Positions 37,301-48,330 of a stretch of DNA of 64,000 nucleotides are shown piece by piece. The notes under the pieces were generated by a model. It was not told the origin of the DNA. It ran no database searches and saw nothing but the letters and a program-made list of their open reading frames with translations. Numbering within the stretch: the stretch's first letter is position 1; each line of letters opens with the position of its first letter. Both the position numbers and the translations under genes were made by a program. Source of the stretch: Phylloscopus collybita (Eukaryota > Chordata > Aves > Passeriformes > Phylloscopidae); contig JAJNNQ010000009.1 in the NCBI GenBank assembly GCA_027886175.1, forward strand, positions 5,929,001 through 5,993,000, in the 5' to 3' direction.

Positions 37301-38599
37301 GGTAGGTTCATTTTATTTCTGGTCATTGACTGAAGAAATACCTTAAAATCTGTTGATGGGTAGGTGACCAGCAATGAATCCCAAACAGGCAGCAGGAGAG
37401 AGTGAAGAAAGACTGAGTTAGACATAACTACCCTATCTCACTTCTACAGGGGAGGTATTTGCACATGCTGAAGTTCACCTCACTCCAGAAGAGGCGTAGA
37501 GAGCACTTGAGAACCACTTAGATCCTTAAAATAGGACTTAAGTGGGACTTAAGGGCTGTTCCAGCCATCTGCGTGGATGAGAATGCCACCTACAAAGAGA
37601 AGCATGGCCCAGACAAAGACCTGTTCATGGGAGAGCTCATAGATAATGAGTAACAAGAGGTTTAAATGCAGCTGAGATGTATAACTGACCAGAATAGGAA
37701 AGAGATGCCCATTCTATGGGGTGTATATGTGGGGATGGGGGGGGAGGTGTTTGCATGTATACAGCCAGAAGAAAACACTTATAAAACATGCACACACACA
37801 CTAAGTGATTATTGTGATGTCCTTAGCATGCTTGGAAAGGTTGAATAAAAAATAATGTCAGACTTGTTCTGTATTCAGCTATGGAGAACGAGAAATGCTA
37901 ATAAAGGCAGATTTGGCAGCTGCAGAGCCTTGGCAAGGGTACAGAGTTCCTTCGTGTGCTACTGAATAGCTCCAGCTGTGCACAGCTTGAAATGTATCTT
38001 GAAAGCACTGAAAGACAGCTGTCCTGCTCACTGCCCTACTTGCCTGGCTGAGAGGATGAGGACGCTTTTAATTGTAAGTTTATGCGGTACTTCGGGTTCT
38101 TCCCCCGCTGCTCTCCCTTTTCCTGGTGCAATAACATAAAATGAAGATGTGTCCATGGGACAGCCAGCAGGTAGTGGGGACACAAGTCAGCCCAATGTAG
38201 GATAATGGTACTGCAGATTTGATCTAGCTCCTGCTGTTGGCAGAGGGAGAGAGATGACTGCCAGAGGCATGCTGTGCATTATGGCAGGGTTTTGGTATTC
38301 ACCCAGCTCAATCAATTATTGGGATCCTCTGTTGTTCTGCTCCTCCAGGGGGATAAGATAAACCTTTTTCTTTTTGTGCTGTGTTTGCAATGAAGTGAGC
38401 AAGGTGGGAGAAAAAGGAAAGTGCACTATGGTGTTTTACGTCCCAGTGGAGGAAGGTCTTCTTCCTCCTCCAAAAATGTCAGCAATGTATCAGGAAAGAG
38501 ATCTTAGGAGTGCTGGCCATGTCCTCCACTCTAGCAGAAAAGCCCAGAGCCTTCTCTGCCATGCCTTTCAGAGTGTGCTGGTCTCTAAAAGAAATTAAG
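34346..38599. other. Unique non-coding DNA, no gene seen
   Basis: Mostly AT-rich with short frames. A T/A tract lies near 36014-36022, a TATATA-rich patch near 35745-35775 and a short CA tract near 37792-37800. A patch at 36828-36870 weakly resembles the 3' half of MIR. A CpG-containing patch near 38050-38115 is otherwise unremarkable. Confidence 0.5.
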
Positions 38600-38720
38600 C
38601 CAGCAGGATTAACCACGTAGTTACATTAAATATAAACGCAGTTGTCAAGAGGATAAATAAGGGCTTAACACTTGCTAAGTCAAGTGGCGAATATATTGTT
38701 GTTTCCTCATCATTACAGCC
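38600..38720. promoter_or_regulatory. Enhancer-like non-coding block (candidate)
   Basis: GATTAACCACGTAGTTACAT, then TATAAACGCAGTTGTCAAG, GATAAATAAGG and AAGTGGCGAATA lie close together in repeat-free DNA. This mixes RUNX-like, FOX-like and GATA-like words with several CpGs. Candidate only. Confidence 0.33.
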
Positions 38721-40707
38721 TCTTCTGACCATCAGAATGAGCACAGCTCCATTTCTCACTGCCATCCCATCATCCAGCCCCGCAGTGCAACGAGATGTTT
38801 TCCTCTGTTCTTTCCATGAAGATGCTGCTGAGAACCCTCAGTGTTCTGACGGCTAGAAGTCTTCTAATTACCAGGTGTGAGCTTATTTACAACCATATCC
38901 TACTCTTTTCTTCTTGTGCCAATGGTGTTTGAAACAGCTCTTCTTCCTTCCGGTGTTTCCCTGGAACCTTTCATCTGTGGATATGTGGGCATTGTGGGTA
39001 TGTGCACACACACTGTGAAGACTCTACAGAGACATATAGACATCTTCCTTTCTCCACAGGAAGCAAAGCTGAGGAATGTCTGCTCAGTTAGACCTTCTCC
39101 TCCTGTTTTTGAAGTCCATTAAAAGTTTTCCAGAGGGAAAACCCATGTTCTGGTGCCTTGGAGAGCCCTTGCTGAAGCAGTGCATCTACTTCAGATTTTG
39201 GAGTACCATCTCAGTGCCATGAGCCAAGCAGGACAATCTGGACAGTTCTAAAGGAGTGCCAGGAGACTCTGGATTGACTACACTGACTCAAATGCCTTGT
39301 TTTACCCAGATCAAGGTGGGACATTTTGGTCATGTTTTTCATTACCATCTAAAATTGATTTTTCCAACAAGAAAAAAAGTGTCAGTGTCAACAAGCTGGA
39401 AAAAAAAATAGAAAGCTATTTTTGCAAAATGTACAATAAAAGGATTTTTCTTTTTTGTCTTCTTGCTCACTGAACAACCAGGATAAAGGCAAATATGTTG
39501 TTGCATCCAGGGCTATCCTTTCAGGTGATCTGTGGGGTCAAAAGTAGGGCTTGGTTTGGGGTAGCAGGTAGATGGGAAGGTCATGAGACTGGGCAGGGGC
39601 TGCACTGGGTAGAAGTGGAGTTGCTGGGATATAAAATAGAGAGTTAAAAGAAATGCTGGGGAATGGGCTAGTTTAATTAGAATTGCAGTGGGGTTTTAAA
39701 AAATGCATTAACATGTTGTTCCTTAAGCATTGGGACTTAGGGAATATTTCTTGAGCTTCCTGTGGCTCTCTTCCATGTGGATTCTCTCACGTTGAATAAC
39801 TGTGCTGAACTCATATTGTGACCTTTTCCACTAGCTTAATCTCTGTCCTGTACCCCACTGCTAATTTTCCTAAATATTTTAAAACATAATACTGTGATGC
39901 TTTTCCCTTCCTTCAAACTGCACTGGAACCAGTCAAAGGTCTCAATAATTATTAAATGGGGGTAAACCTGACAGACAAACAAACAACCAGAGCACAGCTG
40001 CATAATACTCATTTCCTCAGGAAATGAAGGAAAATATTACAAACAAAGTCCATTTATTAAAGCTATGTAATAATTTAATAAGAAGAATGTCAATGTTCCC
40101 CCATTGAGACCTTACTTGGCTTTTAGGCTGCCCTTTTTGTCTTTCTTTCACCTTCCTCTGAAGATGAAAATCTTGATTGTAGCTGGAGATGGGACATACA
40201 GCTTGCCTGAAAGTGTCGAGCCATACCAAGCCAAGGATCATATGCACCTGGTTAAGCTCACTGCCAGGTGCTGGGTCTGGGAGGAATTGCTTCCCTTCCT
40301 CTGCAGAGTGGAGGATTGTCCCCTTCCCAGCCTCATCTGTGAGTTTTTATTTAGGGAATTCCCTGCCAGAGCTAAACACATCTCTCTTGTTCCCCTGTGG
40401 CATGCCACTGCTCCAGAGACTGGAGGAAACCCAAAACTGTAGCTCTGGCATTTTTTAGTATTTATTAGTATGGACCTGATGGCCAGTGGCAAGAAGGGGG
40501 ATGTGGGGACTGAGATGGGACCCTTCAGGGACAGAGTTCTTATGAGTTTTGATGGGGGGTTACAGTGGTGCCCATGGCTTGTCCCTCCACTCTCTAAACT
40601 GAATGATGGCAAAGCCCAGGCTCAGACACTCTCCACCACAAACTGCCAGGAACTTTCCTCAGCTGGTAATTTAAACCAGGTGACTGAGTTTTGGAGAGAA
40701 GAGATTT
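38721..40707. other. Unique non-coding DNA, no gene seen
   Basis: Overlapping frames on both strands at 40104-40612 have no recognised domain. No transposon seen. Confidence 0.5.
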
Positions 40708-40752
40708 TAGCCTCATAAATTTATTATGAGGATTAAATTAGTTGTAATACTT
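40708..40752 (+). mobile_element. Possible MIR 3'-part remnant
   Basis: CCTCATAAATTTATTATGAG then GATTAAATTAGTTGTAATAC parallels the MIR segment TACCTCATAGGGTTGTTGTG, AGGATTAAATGAGTTAATAC. Short and diverged. Confidence 0.4.
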
Positions 40753-43700
40753 AATTTTTAAATTCATTATATTTTATTACCTCATTATATCAGATCCACT
40801 CAAAAGATCAGGTCTTTTGAGATGCATTTAGTTGTATGTTACTATTTATTAATACTCTTCTTAATTATTTAAATTGCAGCTAAGCTCGAGATGTGTGAGA
40901 TGCTTTCTAGAAATGGAAGCAGGTCCTGCATTAAAAGACTTACTCTGAAATAGATGAGGCATATAAACATCAAGTTATATGATATATATATATAATCTTA
41001 ATATATATAAATAGCACTCTTAGTAGTGATTCATAATATGCTACAGGAGCTATAACAGCATCATCAAGAACAGGCAATGCTTTTAATCCATTTAATGCTC
41101 TAGTAGGAACCAAACCATCATTTGACACTTTAGATATTTATTGTTTGATCAGGCACACAAACCTGTTTCTGCACAGAAGTCAAACTTAATGGGAGGTGTA
41201 CTTCCAACATGAATGGAGGATGTACATGGTTGTGCATTTATCTGCACAACTGTTTAATCTCCAGTTGCTAATGTATGAGAAGTATGTTATTCATACAGAT
41301 GGTCACTTTTTGTTGGTTACCTGTCTTACAGGAGCTGCCAAGGTGGTGATGTTGCATAAAGATAAGACTGGGGTATCCCTGGCAACCTGCAGACAACTCA
41401 TTTGCTGAGCAAATTTAAAACTACCTACTTTAACACAAAAGTGGCATTTGAAACTCTCAGCAAGTTATCTAAAGCCTCTGTTTTATAGTAACATTTCACC
41501 ATTCAAGTCTGTGAAAGCTGGAAACTAAAATTTTCACTAAGTACAACATTCATCGGAGTTGCTGAAAGGACTGAATAGTATTTTCCAGCATCAGATGACA
41601 GGCAGCCAGAAAATATAGTGACTTGCTGAGCAGTCATAACTCTGAAATGAGCTCCAGCTGAGCTGGGGGAGGTGATGTGTTATCTGTCCACCCTGCACAG
41701 TAATACACCAAGGTGCACTCACAGCCTCTTCCTGTCCCCTAAGGAGCACTGTACACACTTGTAAGTGTCCCTGTGGCATCTCTAAATCAGAGAGGAGAGG
41801 ATACAACTTATCTGCTTTAGTGATCAAACTTTAAACTTCTCATTTCAGGTCTGTGAACCAAGGTGCATGTGGTTGGCAGCACATTCATCTTCTCTGGCTC
41901 ATAGACACACAGGAGGGTCAGTGTTTAGAGGAAAGGGGGACGAGGGTACCTCATGTAGGAGACTAAAGTTTGGTGAGGTGCAGCTGGGACTGGTTTTCCT
42001 GAAGCTCTCCAAAAGAGGTGCAGAGATGTTTGTTCCTCCAGACCTTCCTTTAGGGGTGTAGCCTAAATCGGGTACTCTGAAACACTCTGGAAGACTTTTC
42101 CCTCCCTGGTGGCTACAGATGGAGTCTAAGGAGCCCAGCCTACTCACCCAAATTTAGAGGAGAGCAGGTACCATGAACATCCCCCAGAGGGGGTAACCTG
42201 GAGCGTGTCCAGAGTCACCAAGCAGTTTGTGGCTGGGTTCCATGGCAGCCTTGACCCTCTCCCTTGGTGTCAGGATGTTGCAGACAGCAGCCTATGCAAA
42301 AATGTTTTAGTGGCGACGACTGGACACTTAGTGGGGACAAACTGGAGAAATTAATAACCTCCCCACAGAGACAAATGCCTAACCATTCAGGGGAGGATAG
42401 TAAAAAGAGAACTTTCACCTCATTTATAAATTCCAATTAGTGTCAGAGTTACAAATACTAAGCAACTGTGAAGGAGTCCAAATAAAAGATAAATTCAATC
42501 TTTAAATTCATTCATAGGCTATGTCTCAGCATTTTTCTTCAGGTCTCACATACTTGAAAGGTTGCCAGCTCTTTCCCAAGCCTCTTAATCATTTGGACTA
42601 ATAAAAATATTATCTCTTTCTATAAACCATGGTTTTCTTATATACTGAGACCATCACAGCTACAACGTTCATCTGTATAGCTCCTCTGCTCACTGACATA
42701 ACCAGTGACTGGGCTTTTGTCCTTCACAAAAGCTCTTTCCAGCCTCTGGGTTTGTAACCCCTCAACCACAGAGGAAGGACTGGCAGGAGCCAAACCCCAC
42801 ACCTGTGTAAAGGCAGAACAAGCCCTTGTCACTGTGCTCACCCCTTTCATTGCACAAGCAGGTGGTTCAGGATGTAAAGATATATGTCATCAGCACAGCT
42901 TAAACACATGGGGATGTAGAAACAAGCTCTAACAGAGTTGAAAGGTATTAGCAAATTCAAGTGATTTGGCACTATTTCTTCCCAGCTCCCTGGAGCTTCC
43001 TGAAGCCAGTAGAAAATATGTAATTCCACACTATTCAGCACAGATAGGAAGCAAAGAAGAAGATCTAGGTCTGTAACTGACTTATTACAATACCCAAGGT
43101 TCTGGCAAGAATGCGTCTGCTTTGAAATTTGAAGACCAAACATAAACTTCTCAAATACAGAAACTTCATGTCTGATGATTTGTATCTGTGCAAAAGAAAG
43201 CATAGGGTGGACTATGGGGGGTTGGCTTGTTTTGGTTTTTTTATATGTATCAGTCAACAATGATGTTACCAAAGACCTGATTTCTCTTGACAAGTTTGGA
43301 ACATCCTAGAGATCCAACCTGATTCAGAGCTCTTAGCACTTCACAAACCAGCATGAAAACAGTCCTGAAACCCAAGAGAAGCAGCACTGAGAAAAGCCTG
43401 GGAGATGTAGGGGACAAGGAAATGACCCCACGTAGATGTCCAGATGTGAATATAAGCAGAGTCACTGGCAGGTCTGTGGTGGAGAATCTCTGACTGGGCA
43501 AACAAGAGCCCGCTCCCCTCTGTACCCATGAGCTCTTTAAAACCTCACAAGTCTGAGCAGCTTTTCTGACCTTGCCATCTCTCCATCCACCTTCTACCTC
43601 TTCAGAGCAGTGGGACCTCATCTTCACCTAGCCCAGGAAAATAAACTTGTTGCTGGGAGACATAACTTCTAACATAATTATACATATGCAAACCAAAGCA

Positions 43701-45344
43701 AAGGCAGGCTGAAGGTGAGATTCAGACAAAGAACCACTGTCAGTGTAAGATGATTCTGCATTTGGGGTTCTTCACTGTTCCACTTGCTTAAGTGTCTTTA
43801 TCAGGTAGTTTCACATTGTATTTATTTGGAAGAAACATAGGAAAGCTGGAATGCATGTTCTGAGATGGCAGCAAGACCTCTGTGCATTTACTCCATAGCC
43901 ACTTTCATGATGCCAGAAAATTGCGACCTCGTGACAAACTTTTGTCAAGTATGCAGTCAGCCAGGAGCCAGTAATAGTAGGGGTGTCTAAACCACCAAAA
44001 AAAAAAGGACAATTCAAGACAGGGAGAACTGATATTGCCTGTAAAGAAGTCAAATTACGCCAATTCTTAAACATAGACATTCTATTAAAGTGCCTAAACT
44101 AACACATCTTGCTATTTCCAGCATTCCAGTTCAGCACATATATCCTAAACCACAAGGCAGAAAGGATGGGGTTTCTAACCTCATCGGCAGCATGTTTTTT
44201 ATAACACCATACAGCTCATGAAAAGCTTGGCAGGCATGGCTGGATTCATTTATACCCATTAGAGAAGGCCAGATGAGCTTGACAGTTTTGTTTTCACTCG
44301 AGGATCTCTTGGTACAGCAGGCTGTCCTGATGGCATCAGGCCCCCTGACAACTGAAGTATTGCTCACAGAGAGGAACCAGAAGGACCATTGACCACAATG
44401 GGCTGAAAACAGTGGTGTAAAACTGCATGGAATTTGCACAGAAAGAATGTGCAGCCTAAAGCTACGACTTATCTGCTGGCCCAGAGGGGAGGAAAGATGA
44501 TGCTTCACAAATTTTCAGCTACCTTTGGATTGAGCTTTGAAAATAAGGATCCTGCTTGTGTTTCCAGAATTTCCAGTGAAACTTTTTCAGAGCCCCGTGG
44601 TGGTCCTGGTTTACACCAGGAAAAGCAAATCCTCTTTGTTCTTTTCCTTCTGGCTGCAGCCTCCTGTGACTTCATATGGAAACAGCTTTAAGTGCTGGAT
44701 TGCTCAGTTCTGTGACTTTATTGCTCTTATCTGTAATTTAATTCTGAGGCATTCAAAAATCTTTTAAGTGCCTCCTGATATGCTGGAATAGAGAGAAGAA
44801 TGCAAAATCAACATTCTTGGTTACTGCAGTTTCCATGGGAAGAGGGCAATATGTTTCTGGGAAGAATACAGCCAATTTAAAGGGATGCATTGAAAAAGTG
44901 GCTCTAAAGACATTTATAAAGAGACAAGATCTTGATGCTGTACTTCCACTAGGTCATGCCTTGCACTTCTCCAGGCATTCCCACAGATTCCAATGGCAGT
45001 CTGTGGAGTAACATCTCTTTAATGAAAGTATCAGAACCTGGTAATTTAGGCACAGTCTGTGGTTGTTAGATTTGTTATTAATATCAAGAAGACTCTGCTA
45101 GATTGGGACCTTTATTAAGTATGGAGTTTTCTCTCTAATTTTACAGTCTTCTGTTCTCCATTCTCAGTCCAAGTGAGACTTGGAACACACTTATTCTAGT
45201 GTTAAATAAATGAATTTTGCATGACAGAGATGCTGATGAACAGGCTCTTCAGTCAGGCTAGAAGCAGAAAATAAATCAGATTCTGATATAAGGGCACTTC
45301 ATTGAAGTTGAGGGAGATATATTAATTTCTGTTCACTGTAATTC
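40753..45344. other. Unique non-coding DNA, no gene seen
   Basis: Includes (AT)n patches at 40979-41012. Frames of up to 148 codons on the minus strand (42847-43293) carry no recognised domain. No RNA gene or transposon seen. Confidence 0.5.
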
Positions 45345-45580
45345 TGTCCCTGCGACTGCAATTTTCTTAGGGTGATTTCCTATGTTCATTACTATGAACA
45401 GTGAACTATCTATTGAATTCAGCCGTTTGATTCTGTCTTCTTACTTTAAAAAAGACACATTTTAGGTAGACTTTAACACTTTGGATGTGATAGGATTGCT
45501 GCAATTGTGTTAATACAGTCCATTGCCAGGAAAGTATCAATCCTATGTAAAATAAACCTAATTTTTTTTTATCAAATCAA
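45345..45580. promoter_or_regulatory. Enhancer-like non-coding block (candidate)
   Basis: Contains TTCATTACTATGAACAGTGAA (imperfect palindrome), TTGAATTCAGCCGTTTGATT, GATTGCTGCAATTGTG (C/EBP-like half sites) and TCCATTGCC in repeat-free DNA with no long frame. Confidence 0.28.
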
Positions 45581-47369
45581 TTTTTAAAGACTTCTGTTGC
45601 TGCATATTCCACAACAATTCTGAGACAACTATTAATAAATCTAGTTACCTTGTGGATGTGGAGTGATGTGGGATTATGCCTTTAAAAGTCATGAATCTTC
45701 CTGGGGTTCTGTCCACATTTAAAAGCTCTCATCAGTTTTCAGGTTTCAGTCTGGCTTTTCCAAAAGCACTGTGCATCCTCAACTCATATTCATCATCTTG
45801 AAAATGTTGCTATTGCTCTCCTAGAGGTTTTCTCCCACAAAACCACAGGCAAATTCAAACCTCCCTCTTGCCTTTGATAGAGTATGCTGGTTAGCAGGCA
45901 GGACAGGGACTAAGATCTTTTTAGCAAGGAGTTAAAAAACAAAACAAATCCAGAAATACTCACTCCAGAATGATTGTACATGCTACAGTGACTACCATCA
46001 TGTGTATGGAGTCCACTGGGCAGTGGATTGGGAGAAAAAGTTAGTATTTTCTTCCTTTTTTTTTCCACTCCTGCTCTTTTATTAATTCTTTATAAAGTTT
46101 TCTGCATACTGGGAAGCTCAATCACCACAGGGCTTAGCTCAGTGGAGTGGCTAAAAACTACTCTAAACTACATCTTGAGTCATTCATAGACAAAACTAAA
46201 CTGGGAGGTAAGGACTTATAGATTATACCAGCAAAACCAAGACTGAACCAGCATCTCTGTTGATCCAAATTTTGGGCAGTTCCAGCAGCCCAGAAGGAGC
46301 CCCATGACTGCCAATAGCTCTGGACTAGCCAGGGCATACTGAAATGTTGGCAGGGAAGGTCCAGTCTGTACCTACTGGCACAGTTTGACACTTCAGAGGA
46401 TCAGCATCAAAGGCACATCTTCCCATGCTTTTCTTTTGCATCAAGAACTGTGAAAGTTCTCTTTGTAATCTGTGTTTTTAAAAAGCTGCCTCTCCCCAAT
46501 GAGCCCTAAAATACTTTGCAAGCCAAAGGCCTCTTTTGGACCTGTCTTATATTGGTATAAAGGAAAATTACCCTGATGGTAGATCAGAATCATCCCTTTG
46601 TGTAAACAGCATTCTTGAAACTCAGCCTTCTCTTGGGCAGAAATCAATCAGGCTGCTTGTTTAGCCTTAACCCTCCTGTCATAAGCAATAAACTTAATGC
46701 AGTGGGAATTGAGAGGGTGCATCCAGAAACCAAATTGTGTCTGATGCTCTTGGGTTGATGAGGTAAAATTCTTCAGGATAGGAATGGCCTCTTAGAGGAG
46801 GTCAGAAAATGCAGATATCACAAATGCAGTGCAGCAAGGGGATGTCAATGCCAGGGTCTCTCCCTAGTTTTAGTGCAGATGACCTTGTGAAGTCACACCT
46901 TGCTAGAGAGGTAATCAAGTAGTCAGGCATTTTCTTACAGAGGTGAAGACTCCAGTATCAAAGACCTGTGTCTCCTGACCATAGATTTACATTCTCCATT
47001 CCTTTTAGAGCAGCTCACATGTCCACAGGGTTGCATTGATATGTAATTTGAAAACCCTTGGCTGAAATCACCAGCCTGTAGCACAGCTGGGGCTTCTAAA
47101 CACAGCTGTGATGAAGAACAAAGATATGATTTCTAGAGGGGAAAAAAGAAATATTGATAACCAAGTGACATGGCTTCTATTGAACTTTCAAGCATTAGTT
47201 TTCACCAGTGTCTGCATTTGCCTTCATGGTTTCAGCATCCTTCCACTTTAAAAGCTGTTTGGGGACAGGGACAGTCATCCACTGAAATCTCTCTATAGAT
47301 AAGTGCAAATGAAAAAAGGTGGGGAGGAAGAAAGAAAAACAGGTAGCAACCTTTTTCCTCTCTCCCTCT
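45581..47369. other. Unique non-coding DNA, no gene seen
   Basis: Short frames only and no transposon recognised. Confidence 0.5.
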
Positions 47370-47480
47370 TTATTTCACTCTAATTAGGTCTTAAATTGCT
47401 CAGTAGAAAACTCTTCCCATGGGATATCCTGGGGCATCAAAATGTCTCGTTTTAATTCATTGGTATTTGTTAGCCAAAGC
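47370..47480. promoter_or_regulatory. Short enhancer-like patch (candidate)
   Basis: CTCTAATTAGGTC, TTAAATTGCTC and CGTTTTAATTCATTGG are homeodomain-type words in a short stretch, just left of a duplicated FOX-like motif pair. Confidence 0.28.
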
Positions 47481-47524
47481 AGAAAAAAAGCTGCAGGGCA
47501 CACGCATGTGTAGGGGGGTTTGAA

Positions 47525-47580
47525 AACAAAATAAACAAACTAAGGCAACTCTGGGGAACAAAATAAACAAACAAATAAAT
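47525..47580. repeat. Duplicated AACAAAATAAACAAAC motif
   Basis: AACAAAATAAACAAAC occurs at about 47525 and again at about 47557, 32 bases apart, followed by AAATAAATA. Each copy contains a FOX-like ATAAACA core. This may be a small duplication or a paired forkhead site. Confidence 0.7.
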
Positions 47581-48081
47581 ATTTACCTGGGATTGCCTTC
47601 AAAGCAAGGAAGGAGTTAGCTCTCACTTCCTTGTGGGGTGTTCCTGGATTTTGCACTATAAAACCAGATCACACGGAAAGCATCAAGAAAAACAGGCTTT
47701 CCCTCCGCCTGGGTTCACATTCCTCTTCCCCTTTAAACCCTGCAAGTAAAATGCCCCTACCTTGAAAGCACAGAGCTCATTCTGAGGTCCTTATTGGAGA
47801 GCTCAGATCTCTCCTTGCCTTCTCACCAAAAGGGTTGCTGAAATAAGTAGTAATACACTGTAAATAAATCCAGCATTGTTTTCCCTGGAAAGATATCTGA
47901 GGATCATGGGCAAGAGCACAATGAATGTGGAGGAGTGTTTCAAACCAGAAGGGAAAGACACACAGATCTTTAGCTAACTTGCACCACTAAATCAAAGGGA
48001 CAGATCTAAAAAGCCCGACGGGAGCGGTGCAGAGAACAGCAAGAACGCTCCTGGTCGGTGTCACTCCCACCACTGCCTTCA
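47581..48081. other. Non-coding DNA, no gene seen
   Basis: No recognisable element. The GC-rich character begins at about 48005. Confidence 0.5.
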
Positions 48082-48330
48082 TTAGCAGCCTCCCCTCCTG
48101 ATGCCTGATGTCTTGGTACATGAGAATTCCTCCAGAGCAGCCGGGGCTTGCTCTTGCTGAGCAGCAGTGATGGGTTTGATGATGTGGCTGCAGCCAGGCA
48201 GCTCTGCTGCGGTGTCAGACGGCCCCTGGAGAGGCTGGGCTGACGCCTGGCAGCCCACGCAGACAGAGCCGCATTCCCCCGTGCTGGTGGCAGTGACACA
48301 GCTACCAGAGGAGCTCATACCAAGCAGCAT
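48082..48330 (-). CDS. Candidate terminal exon, 82 codons, minus strand
   Basis: On the minus strand, a textbook acceptor (TTTGCTTTATTGCTTTCAG) is followed at once by ATG and an 82-codon frame to TAA. The peptide starts MLLGMSSSGSC, is rich in Cys, Ala, Ser and Gln, and ends IRRGGC. A second minus-strand frame (48006-48299, ending SRRAF) overlaps it. DNA here is GC-rich with about a dozen CpGs, unlike its surround. No good donor follows, so it would be a last exon, coding or not. I recognise no domain or family and found no upstream exons. It may be a long non-coding RNA exon or simply GC-rich DNA. Confidence 0.25.
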   Translation of the reverse strand: MLLGMSSSGSCVTATSTGECGSVCVGCQASAQPLQGPSDTAAELPGCSHIIKPITAAQQEQAPAALEEFSCTKTSGIRRGGC

